From Anseranas semipalmata (lineage: Eukaryota > Chordata > Aves > Anseriformes > Anseranatidae), in contig VXAA01001109.1 in NCBI GenBank assembly GCA_013399115.1, forward strand, positions 170,566 through 234,565: 64,000 bases of DNA, written 5' to 3'. Position 1 is the stretch's first letter. Every line of letters begins with the position of its first letter. Shown in pieces: positions 12,901 through 22,947 of this stretch. The position numbers were made by a program, and so were the translations under genes. The notes under the pieces were generated by a model. The model had not been told where the DNA came from and made no database searches. It saw only the letters and a list, made by a program, of their open reading frames with translations.

Positions 12901-13756
12901 ATTTGAGCAATGAGCTAGGTTTCTCTCTGTTTTCTTTTCACTGGACTGCTCTTCCTCATTTTCTTTTTTCTCACCATCTCCCCTCCAAAATTCTGCAAAA
13001 TTCCTTGTCCCAGAAATAAGATCTTTTCCTTTATTTCAGCTACAAGACTCCAGCAAAACCTGATGGCGTTAACTATATCCGGACAGATGATGAGGTAACA
13101 AATGACTTGCATTTAACATCTCTCTGTTTAGAAGAGGAAGAGGGTGGGCAGAGGACTACTAGCTTTTTTAGGGCCTATACACTTAGAGTGATCACCACTC
13201 AGAAGCAAGGATATAGAACAGAGAGAAAACAGAAGGGTAAAGGCTGAGTCATTTCCTTAGAAATGCTGAACAGTTTAAGTTGCCTTAAGTGACTGATGCC
13301 AAGAGCCATCAAATGCAGCTCTGCTCTGTCTCAGTTATCTTATGGCTTGACCCCCTTAGGATGAGTTTCATTGGATTAAGTAGGCAGGCTATGATGCTTT
13401 TGCAAGAGAATTTGCATTTTGGGATTTGAATAGATCACTAAGCTTAAGATGAGAAAAAGCCTCTCCCTCTTAGCAGAGATACTGAAGAGGGAATGAGAAA
13501 GTGCCCTGCCATGCCTTGGTATGTGAGGAGGAGAGCAGAAGAGGGAGCACTGGACTGGTATGACTGCTGTCTCCCTCTCCTTACCAGCTGGACAGAATGC
13601 TCAAAGTTACACAGATGAGATCTGCATTTCATAGGCATGTTACAGCCGGGGGCAGCAGGAACAAAGGGGTACCTGGAAAGCCACTAGCTCCATCCTACAT
13701 TCAGAACTGTTTTGTTGCAGGGTGACTTCAGACACAAATCTTCATTTGTCATATAA
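7898..13756 (+). CDS. JAM3: Junctional adhesion molecule C, coding exons 2-9 (exon 1 outside window)
   Basis: Type I membrane protein of the immunoglobulin superfamily that acts at tight junctions and on endothelium and germ cells, binding JAM-B and integrins (family knowledge). Exons seen: 7898-7963, 8884-8997, 9847-9999, 10236-10438, 10903-11002, 11641-11770, 13040-13094, 13721-13756. All have AG/GT borders and phases that join into one frame of 284 residues plus TAA. The human protein has 310 residues and nine coding exons, so only the signal-peptide exon is missing, to the left. Order of parts: V-type Ig domain, C2-type Ig domain, one transmembrane helix, short cytoplasmic tail ending SSFVI, a PDZ ligand. 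The basic [11 protein letters not shown] end is distinctive of JAM-C rather than JAM-A or JAM-B. The gene converges on NCAPD3. Identity is near certain; the exact start is not visible. Confidence 0.97.
7964..13720 (+). other. JAM3 introns 2-8
   Basis: The introns are 7964-8883, 8998-9846, 10000-10235, 10439-10902, 11003-11640, 11771-13039 and 13095-13720, all GT-AG. A run of 19 T lies at 12501-12519 in intron 7. I see no extra exon, RNA gene or repeat of note in them. The open frame that covers exon 4 begins inside the preceding intron and is not a separate gene. Confidence 0.85.
10236..11002 (+). CDS. JAM3: JAM3 exons 5-6: membrane-proximal C2-type Ig domain
   Basis: Exon 5 (10236-10438) starts at [18 protein letters not shown] and holds the domain cysteine in SLHCHE, the tryptophan in YSWYRN and the sequon NSS. 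Exon 6 (10903-11002) holds [14 protein letters not shown] with the second core cysteine, then [10 protein letters not shown]. The two additional cysteines (PRC and AKC) fit the extra disulfide typical of the JAM second domain. Exon 5 ends in phase 0; reading through its donor gives only a few residues before a stop, so the splice is needed. Confidence 0.95.
11641..13756 (+). CDS. JAM3: JAM3 exons 7-9: transmembrane helix and PDZ-binding tail
   Basis: Exon 7 (11641-11770) encodes YDLNIGG, then a hydrophobic run [19 protein letters not shown] ended by CCAYRRGY, a classical stop-transfer. Exon 8 (13040-13094) encodes the juxtamembrane tail including [13 protein letters not shown]. Exon 9 (13721-13756) encodes [11 protein letters not shown] and TAA. 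The last residues are a class II PDZ ligand; JAM-C is known to bind PAR3 and ZO-1 through this end. Introns 11771-13039 and 13095-13720 hold no exon that I can see. Confidence 0.95.
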
Positions 13757-16635
13757 GATGCCAAAAGAATACTGCAAACCAGCAAAAGCAAGTGTGAAAA
13801 TACCTCCTCCAGGAACTCAAAGTGAGAGCAAAAGATGAATTAAGTGCGCTTGGAAGAGTTTGGAACACACAAGAACTTGATAGCCAGCTATCTGTATATC
13901 TTTTTTTTCTTTGCCAAAGTTTAAAGTAACTCCTCACTGCCCAACTTGCGTCTCCCCTGCCTCTGGAGATACCAACAGGATCACCTAAACCTGTCCTTGG
14001 AGTAAGGAAGAGTTTTAATACTTCCCAAGAGACTGTGCTGTGGAAGTCTGTGGAATTGCCTTCTTTGTGCTGCAGGGACACAGCCACAATGTGCGAACCA
14101 ACCAGGGGAGTAGCGTTACGTAAACATGTAGTAGACATTACTAGTGCAAATTACTAGTAGGAAAAAAGGTGCTGATATGGCAATAGAAGGACTTCAAAGA
14201 ATAAGATTTATCCATGCAAGGGGGAGTCTTACTCTCAGCAGTTTGTTGCCCAGGCCTGGCTGGTGACTTCTACACATTTGTGATTGTCTTGTGCTTTTGA
14301 CTCTGACTGCTCAAGGTGCAGAATGGGTATCTGAATAGTCCACAGGAACAGACACCGATACAGCAAACGCAACTAATGTTCTCAGCCCTTTTGTCAACTT
14401 ACTGAATTCTCGTTACTCCATTTAACAAGAAACACAGGCAGCATCAGACCAGAAGGACTGCTTCTGTTCACTGCTTTATAGAAAACTCATTGCATGCAGG
14501 TAACCCCTAATTCTAATCTGCACAAAGCAGGCTTGCCTCTTGCGTCTTTTGGTGTTCTAAAGAGGCTTACAGTGGAGACAGAGAACCTAGTGCTAAGACA
14601 TCTCTTTCAGGAAAATTAAAGCCAAATACTTGCGTGGGCCAAGATTCCCAGAAAAGGTACTGAGATGTCTTCAAGCTTTTTTACCTTCTGCATTTATTTT
14701 GTAAAATCCCACATTCAAAATTTTTTGCAAAGATATATTTTGATTACTTCAGAAAAGGTAACATTTCTATTTAAAGTGTAAATACATGATGCCAGCAGTG
14801 TTTAAGTAATGTAGCTATTTTTTTACTTTTTAAGCTACAGAGCAGAGCTCAAACGTTGCTATAGTATGGCACTGTCAGAGCATATCAGTATTACGGCAGA
14901 GCGTAATACAAAACTGCAGGTGGAACAGCATCTCTTTCCTCTTAAGCTAGCCTCAGCAATTTCCTTGTCACATGAGGTCTTACAAGACACAGGACAGAGT
15001 CACTCAGGGATAGTTTTTGTAAATTTATGGCAGGACCTATCAACTTTTTTATATATTAAACTTACTTTTCTTGCCAGTGACCAACACTTTGTTTTTGTTG
15101 TTGCAAGAAATATCCAGGGATGGCTGTTTGGATTCAGTTCCAACAAGGTGACAGAGTGACTTTAATGTTTGCTACCCTTCTGCAAGTTCCCTAAGGCACT
15201 AACATGGTGTGACAGCTATGGCAACTTTACAGGTTTAGATTGCATAGCCAAGGCAACTGTTTCTGGAGTTGGGAAAGCAAAAGGTCAATACAAAAGCACT
15301 TTTGTAGTGTCAGTTGCAACTTTTCCCTAGGTGGTAAAAAGAAAAAAAAAAAAAAAAAAAACCAACAAATCTAGTTCTCTTGGCTTTAAAGAGAATAAAT
15401 GGAAACATGTGTTTCCAAGAAACATATATGTTGATACTGTTGAAAAGCATTGGGTAATGTAAAACTGCAAGATGTGGATGCAACACTAGAACTGTGCTGT
15501 GGTTTAAGATTTTTTTTAATGTAGCATAATTTAGCGTTCTTGTATTTCCAATATGAATTGAGTTGTCTTAACTTTTCATGTATACAGTATTTTGAATACT
15601 TGACGATTTGGACTGTCAGTGTTATTTTTTAGTGTTCTGCATTAATCTGCTTTGTTTCCTAGGGGCCTCGCTGGACATGCCATTGCTGCATTTGTTTTGC
15701 CTAAACAAAGTGTTACCACTTTCCTTTTGCTAGTAAAAGTAAAAATAAGGATGAGCAGCAATAACCATATGTTCTGTGCATAACTGGGACATTACCACTG
15801 CTACTTTGCAACTACATTTTGGTTACCTTCTTAAGACACGCTCTTCAACCAAGCCACACAATACTGTTCACTGGCTGCATGCTGCCTCTAATCATTATGA
15901 CAATAGTGAGTGTAACATTCCTTTGCACCTTCCGTATATCCACTACTCCTTTTCTATGCTGCTTTTAGGATACCTATAATAAGGGAGAGAAAGAAAAGGT
16001 TTGAATCAGGGTAGCTCTGGGCCCTATGGGAGCACAATCTACAGTCTCACCATGAGCCAAAGGCAGCCTTCTTGTGAAAAGCCCGCAAGCTAAGAATCAA
16101 GACTTATTTTTCAGTTCTAAAATGTGACAGTGGCATCTCTAACGAGGGTAGGGGAGATGATCCCCCAGTACAGCTCATGAGATCCGATTGATGGAACTCA
16201 TTGTATCATTGTGAATAATATTCAGGTTTGTACTAATGTATTACGTTTAACTTTGCCAAGAATATTTTACATAAATACCAAGCTATAAAGCATTCTTGTG
16301 TTTTGTTGTTGTTTGTTTGTTTTTGTTTTGTTTTTCAAAAACAGACATATTATTGCAGGCTTCTGTTTCCAATTTGTTGAAAGAAGGGAAAGTGTTTTCT
16401 GTCAGAGCACTCACTTGTATTGGGCTGTAGGCTATAGGAAGTCCAATAGCATGTATTGGTAACAGTAACAGCATGTTACTGTTTATGTTTATTCTTGCAC
16501 ATTCATCTGTCCTTCGTTCTTCTCTACAAAAGACAGATTAATGCTCACTGGGTTTATGTCAATGCTGCTTGAGGACAGAACCAAAAGCTAGAAAGCACAA
16601 AGTACAAAATAAACTTACTTGAATTCCAATTTACC
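13757..16635 (+). other. JAM3: JAM3 3' untranslated region (end estimated)
   Basis: No open frame of interest follows the JAM3 stop, and human JAM3 has a 3' UTR of more than 2 kb. Canonical AATAAA signals occur at 15394-15399, 16608-16613, 16682-16687 and 16771-16776. I chose the end after the 16608 signal as the most fitting length, but any of the last three could be used. A run of 20 A at 15342-15361 lies inside this UTR and could prime oligo-dT falsely. Confidence 0.5.
16608..16613 (+). promoter_or_regulatory. Candidate polyadenylation signal of JAM3
   Basis: AATAAA lies about 2.85 kb after the JAM3 stop, with T-rich sequence following within 30 bases. Alternatives are at 16682 and 16771. 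The choice is inferred from spacing only. Confidence 0.45.
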
Positions 16636-17630
16636 TTGTAAAGTAGTTAAATAATATTTTAAGGCAGGAGAGAAGGAACAAAATAAATGGATGTGGCCAT
16701 AATTGACCATTGCTTGAGCCAAAGCCATTCCCTATGTCTCCTGTTCCCAGGTTTTAACTTTGATTTTGAGAATAAAGTTTAACCTCGCTTGAAGGTTTCT
16801 CTGATCTTCAAAATAGAATAGGGAAAGTGAAGGCAAATAATGAGATTCCAGTGCAGAAGGTAAGTGCCTCTGGAAGAACTGTGGCAAAAATATGCTCAGC
16901 CTCTTTGTTTCCACTTGTGCGGAAAAGCCTACTCCAGTTCTGTGGTCTGTGTCTGAGTATGACAAATCAGCATGAATAAAACAGATTCCATTTTCAAGTT
17001 GCAATGAAATCCAGGGCAAGAGCTCTGTAATAAACATTAACAACTGAAAAACTTCAGTTATATTCACATGGTATCAGAGAGACACAGAAATGGTCAGACA
17101 CAGCACACTTTTGATAAACAAGTTCTCTAGGCAGAGCACAAAGCTATGTATACGACTTACCAACCTTGATTTTAGTGAGTTACTCATATCCTGCTTTCAG
17201 TCAAATAAGTGTCTATATTTAAAAGCTGGTGGGTCCAAGATTAATTGAACTGAGTGCCTAAGATACTCATGACGTAGAAGAAGAGACTTTGAGGCTGTAG
17301 AAATATATAGAAAAAATAATTTCTTTGTCAGATCAAGAAGAAGGGAGAGGTTGTGGGTGGAATTAATTCTGTAACCATTTATTTTCATAAAATTTTAATA
17401 ACTGGAAATAGTATAGTTCAAGAATGGAAATATTCCATATAAAAGAACATTAAGGCTGTTCATACACACAGGAGTTTGCACAACAAATAAGAGGTGATGT
17501 AGCGTGCAATTACCAGATTTAGGGGTGTGGCAGTAACAAGCTGTTCTACCTTTGTTCAAATTAAAGCAATTCTAGTATATCACCAAGAGGGACAATGAGG
17601 GATCAAGTGAGTAAGTTGAGCCACTCACTT
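16636..17630. other. Convergent intergenic region JAM3 / NCAPD3
   Basis: About 1 kb separates the estimated ends of the two convergent transcripts. It contains only short random frames and further AATAAA-like hexamers on both strands (for example 16682 on + and 17368-17373 on minus), so the 3' ends may come closer together or overlap. No repeat or RNA gene is recognised. Confidence 0.6.
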
Positions 17631-17653
17631 CCCTGCAAGCTGTGCTAAACACG

Positions 17654-17659
17654 TTTATT
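17654..17659 (-). promoter_or_regulatory. Candidate polyadenylation signal of NCAPD3
   Basis: TTTATT on the + strand is AATAAA on the coding strand, 332 bases past the TGA. It is the first canonical hexamer after the stop, giving a short 3' UTR of about 17635-17990. Another one lies at 17368-17373. Confidence 0.55.
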
Positions 17660-17990
17660 GCAAAGCTCATAGCAACATTACGCTCTTACTTTTCCAAATG
17701 GACAAATTATACATCCTGTGAGTGAATAGCAAGCCTCCCTTTATATTAGAGCTTTCTAGCACTTCAGTGAGCTTTGTCAACAGCAGCAGCAGCTTATAAT
17801 ACATGTATTAACACTGGCTTTGCTGCATGCCCATACTCTAGACAGTTTCATGTTAAAAAAAAAAACAACAAAAAAACAAAAAAAGGTAAGGAAGGAAGGA
17901 CACCTATCCACAGTGATTTATAATTACAGAGGAAAAGGACAGATTTCAGACAACATGATAAGGATTCTGTACAAAAATTCATTGAAAGGA

Positions 17991-20900
17991 TCAGTTGTCT
18001 GGTTTCAGAGGAGTTCTCCGCTTGGACCGTCTCAGAGGGACATGTTGACTGCTTTTTATCCTTGCTGGAGATTCTACTTTCCACTCCCGTGGCAGGGATG
18101 GTCTAGAAGGAAGCACAGTGACCATTTATTTTAAAGCACTCCTAACAGTCTTTCTCACTCTGGTTGATGTTTCAGACCTAGGTTGAACTTACGGTTTCTC
18201 TGGTGATGTCAAACAGATAATCTCTCTTGGCTGGTCCTCAGCCTCTTTCTTCTCTGCAAACAATGCATATATTTTCATGTTTTAAAAATGCCACAGATTT
18301 GATCATTTGGGTTTTTTACCCCACTCAAGTTAGAATCACAAAGATAACTTGCCTGGAGCTGAACCGGGTGTGTGCGTCAAGCTGATGTAACTGACCCCAG
18401 CACCAAAAGTCAAGTCATTAATGGTCTCTGAAAGAAAAAAAACACTTATTAGCCATCAGCTTGTGACATAGCCAGAAGGCAAGACATGCTGTAGTATAAC
18501 ACTCAAGTGTTATAGAATAAGTATATTCAGGTAATTGCAAGCACATATGCACCTCTCTTTTCCCAGCAGATCTCAGTCTCTCTTGTCCAGCCTCAAAACT
18601 ATGTGCTGAATCTGGTGGGCAATCTGTGCACATCAGTTTCATACTCCAGAATTACAGCCTTCCTTGTATGTGGAGGAAATTAATTTAAATACGGGATCTC
18701 AGTCATGTACCTCCTTCTCCTGCCTTAGGTGGCAGAGCCACACTTTCCATTGAAGCTTAGCCATCTTCCACAACTATAGCATCTCATGAACTGTCCTTAA
18801 AACCAGAGTCAGATCAGTTACTCAAGGCAGAATACAGGGCCCTTGAAGATTGACAAATGACTTGAACAGCCCTTCCATGAGGAACTATCTGCAGCCAGAC
18901 AAGACGAATCACTTGACAAGGAAGCTAGGTAGAATTTAGCTTGCCTGAATAGGCCATACTTGTCAGCTGTCTCTTTCCTGTCATTTATCTCGGGAGAGAT
19001 GTCACAATATTCAGATTCTTCTTTTCTCAACTCTCTGTTTTATGCTCTTGTTTCCCAGAACCCTTCACAAGGAATTACAGTAGAAGGTACTTTATTGGGT
19101 AGGAAATGGAAACTCTGCTAAAAGGACCTCTCTCTACACACTAAGTAGGTTTGCTCTTGAACTATGTCCCTGTCCTGGAAGGAAATCATTGAGGCTTGTA
19201 GTTGAAACCAGAATTGATTTATCTGCCTTAGCTGGCCTCCATAGACTGATATGCAAGTCTCCTAAGTTTGCGCAGTGTGTGCCTGAACAAGTTAACTTGG
19301 TTAATAATAAATTTATGTGAAAGAAAGGAAAGTAATGGTAGAGAACTGCCATCAAGTAAGGCTCTCCATGCAATCAAAGGTGTTAGCTTCTTCACAACAT
19401 GTGTTTGTGTACTACAGTGAAGAAATCTACACTTGCCCAGACCCACTTAACCATTCTCAAAGTGATAAGCAGGAGAGATAAGGAGGCCCAAAGACAGCAG
19501 GGACAGACTGACAGAACAGTCGAGCAAGATAAAGAGAAGAGACAGTCGTGCTTAACTTCTCAAGTTAACTGCATCTCCAGTAGCTCTAGAATGATACACC
19601 AGGGAAAGAAAAATGTTTTCTTCTGACTGTCTGTCAGCCTGCAAGACCCAGCACCATCACACAGATGGCTCAACACACAGTAACTTAAGTGATGATACTG
19701 CTCTGTACAGTTTGTCTCCCCAGTGAAGGACACATGCTGCCTTGAAACAAAGTAGGAATTCAGCCTTAGTACCACTCCAGATTAACATTCTTCCTCATTG
19801 ATCACCATATGGTGCTTAAGAGAAACAGCCATGCAAGCTTCCAGACAGAGATTTGGCACTTAAAGATTTCTGCTCTCTAAAAACATACCCCTACTTTTTT
19901 GTACAAAGATCATCACTTGCTGCTCAGGCAGCGAAGAGAAACATCGGAGCAGACAAATCTAGCCAAACAGTTGAGCATACAGGGAAGAGAAGGGTCAGAT
20001 TTTCCAGTGGATGCACATCACTGCCACTGGTTTGCTCCTGCCTGCTCATGGATGTCAGGTATTTGCAGACTGCTGCACAGCTCACTGCCTTATTGGCTAC
20101 ATGCCGTTGGCTCTCTGCGTGCATGCAGGTCAGGTATTTGCAGACACAAGCAAACAGTGCACTCAGATACGTATCTTTCTGGAACATCATCCCTGCCCCA
20201 TAAAAATTCACAACTGCCTAATGAGAGCTGACCAGTCAGACACTCACCCAGACTCCTAACTTAATTGGAGCTCTCTCCCGTGTGGGGGAGGGAGTTAATC
20301 ACACTGAGAAACCACACTACAATGATGAGATGACCTAAAGGAGTTCAGCAGTGAACTGACATAAAGGAAGTGAATCTACTGCTGAAACTCAGCTCCATTC
20401 GTGAGACTATTAACTGTCTCTTCCAGAAAGCAACATTGCAGAATGCTCCGGGGCTGTCAGAAAACATTCCAATAAAACATAACTTTTGAAAGTCAGGTTT
20501 TGTGAGATGGCAATTCAGCTGCAGTGAATATAAGCACAGCAGACTCACAATTTGTGTATTAGAGATTCCTCACTATGTATTTTTTCTTTAATATTCACAG
20601 CAGAGTGGAAAAACAAATCATTCCTTCTCCAAAGCTCAGTTTCTTAGGGTAGAACACACACATTCAGAAATGACTGTGCAGGTTATTAATCCTTCTTGAA
20701 CAGATCTCTGTGGTATCTCACAATTGACAACTCACTGCCTGCTCTGGTGACAGAAGCAGGTCATAGCTCACCTGAGATCCTTTGTTTAGACAACCTGAAT
20801 CCCCTGTCTTAGATGTGAAAAGGACTGGACCGTGAGTATTTCCCTCTGCAGCAGGGTTCTGTAGTTCAGTCTAAAAGTGCTAAGCTATGCTTCCAGAGTT

Positions 20901-22947
20901 AAGGTGAGTGTCTCAACGCAACAGAATCCTGCACACCTCAGGCAATGGAAGGGCTAAGGAACTATGACAACATGCCTTCTCAGCATCCCGTAGTTGATAA
21001 AAGAAGAAAGGGCAGTGGGTTTGTTGTTTCAGCAGCCCAAAATAAATGCTCTCCTCCACCAACTCAATACTCTAATACCCAGTGACATGTAAATGGAAAC
21101 CATACTGGAATGTCCTTTCCCGTGTACATTGTTCACCTGAGACCTTCAATTTCAGAATAGTTCTTATTTACCACAGCCATTTAGATAAATAAGTAATCTA
21201 TAGCTAATATTGACTAATTTTCTCTGCTCTTTTGGGGAGTCGCGCATTGCTACCTCTCTCAGAGAATGAGTGCTCAGTCCAATTTGGAAAGAGTTCTGTT
21301 GGGTTACTCACGTTCTGGTGTACTGATTGCACGGCCCACCACAGAGATGTTTGCTCCAGCAGACTGTTGATTCACACTTTGAAAAGATACTAGAAATAAC
21401 AAGAAAATAATTAAGAACTGAAATGCTCAGAGACCTCAAGGGTCTAACAATCAGACTGTATCAACTAGATCTAGTCCAATGCTAAATCAGTTTGCAGCAA
21501 GCTTCCTACCTTGCTTGCTGCCAGCTGTGCTTGATGGAAATGATAGAGATGATAAACTTCCCCCAACACTCTTGCTACGTTGCTTGCTTCCGGCCTCCAC
21601 TGCTTTCCGGGCAGAGTTCAGGATGGCAAGTGTGCTCAAGGATGTTGGCCTACAGGGCAAAAGACATGACAGTAACAGTGAAGTTATTTCTTTCTGCAAG
21701 CCCAGACGAGATGCATGTAATGAGGGAGAGTTCTGTCCCTCCCAATCCCTTATGATCTCAGACACAAAATGTAATGAAGAAGATTGTGCTGCAACATTGG
21801 TGACTTTCATAACACTAAGCAAGGAGTGGATAAACAAAGCAATAGCCGTGTAGAACATTGTAATCTGTAATATAAACAGAAACCCATACCTGCGACCAAA
21901 TAACGGTTGTTTCAGAACATTGGCTCTAGGTGTAGTAAATTCAGAAGGCACAGAAAAAGGATGTGATCCAGGGGATGAGGACTGTCTCCCACTAACAGGA
22001 GACTGGGCATTATCATTCCAGCCACCAGAAGGTATGGCTGTCTCCAAAGATGGAGGCTGCTACAGAAAAGAAGGAAAGATCGTATTTAACAATGGACGCA
22101 AGTGCAGAAAACCCTAGACATGAGACACCTAGACCTACTTGCTGTGTGACTGAATCCTTTGTGTGATGGATGTAAAGGGGTGCTAGGGAGAAGGAATTTA
22201 TGGGCCAAAGTTATAACGAGAAGCAAATAGCAAGTTCTGATGGGATACATGTGTCCTAATTTAGAGGTCTATATACAGATGCTCTTTAAAGTCAGAAGAA
22301 AAAGAAAGGTGTTGCCAGGGTAAAAGTCATCTCATCTTAAGGTAGGTATCTAAAATAATTCAGGATTCTTATTTTTTATCTTTGACTTTAAAAGAGGATC
22401 TGCAAGACTAGCACAGATTTAAGTTTCCATTCTGTATAAATCTAAAATCAGCCAAAATGAACCCTTTGCTATTTGACCTGTTTATCACCTTTATCACTCT
22501 GGAAACAGGAAAGCAATACAGCATATAAGCACAGCCAGTGGTAAATTAGACTTGTCCTTCCCTTTAAATTGAATTATTTTTAGGCTAATTGTTTGTTGCT
22601 CCTCTTTGGCTAACGTGTGTTACTTGTTGTTCTAAGCATATTAAATGACTGAAACCAAAGCTTCTTGTCAGCAAATGCATACAGGTATGAAAACATTACA
22701 ATGTTCACAGACATACAGAGTCTGGGTGTTATTCACACACAAACTTTTGCAGGGAAGACAGCATGCGTACAGAGTTAATGGTCCCAACGACCTCTGCCTG
22801 CAATGCCGAGATATGCTCTTGGTCTGACTCCTTCTCCCTGTCCAGCTGCTCTTCGTATTTCTTCATATCATACTCCAGCTCGGCTGCCAGCTGCTTGTCC
22901 GCAGCAAAGAAGTCTTTGATTTCATTTCGGTAATCTTGCATCATTTC
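17991..22947 (-). CDS. NCAPD3: NCAPD3 exons 29-35: coiled segment and disordered phospho-tail
   Basis: Exon 29 encodes a charged helix ([20 protein letters not shown]). Exon 30 is a Ser/Pro-rich linker that differs greatly from human and ends at [16 protein letters not shown]. Exon 31 resumes clear similarity ([20 protein letters not shown]). Exon 32 ends in RAISTPE, equivalent to the human CDK1 site region. Exon 33 has [12 protein letters not shown], exon 34 [11 protein letters not shown], exon 35 WKVESPAR and a basic end [10 protein letters not shown] before TGA at 17991-17993. The tail is predicted disordered and rich in SP/TP sites. Intron 33 begins with GC instead of GT. Confidence 0.9.

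Noticed and set aside
21487..22047. 186-codon minus-strand frame as one exon
   Set aside because: It reads through the intron between NCAPD3 exons 30 and 31. Clear donor and acceptor at 21890 and 21649 give a better match to the human protein.
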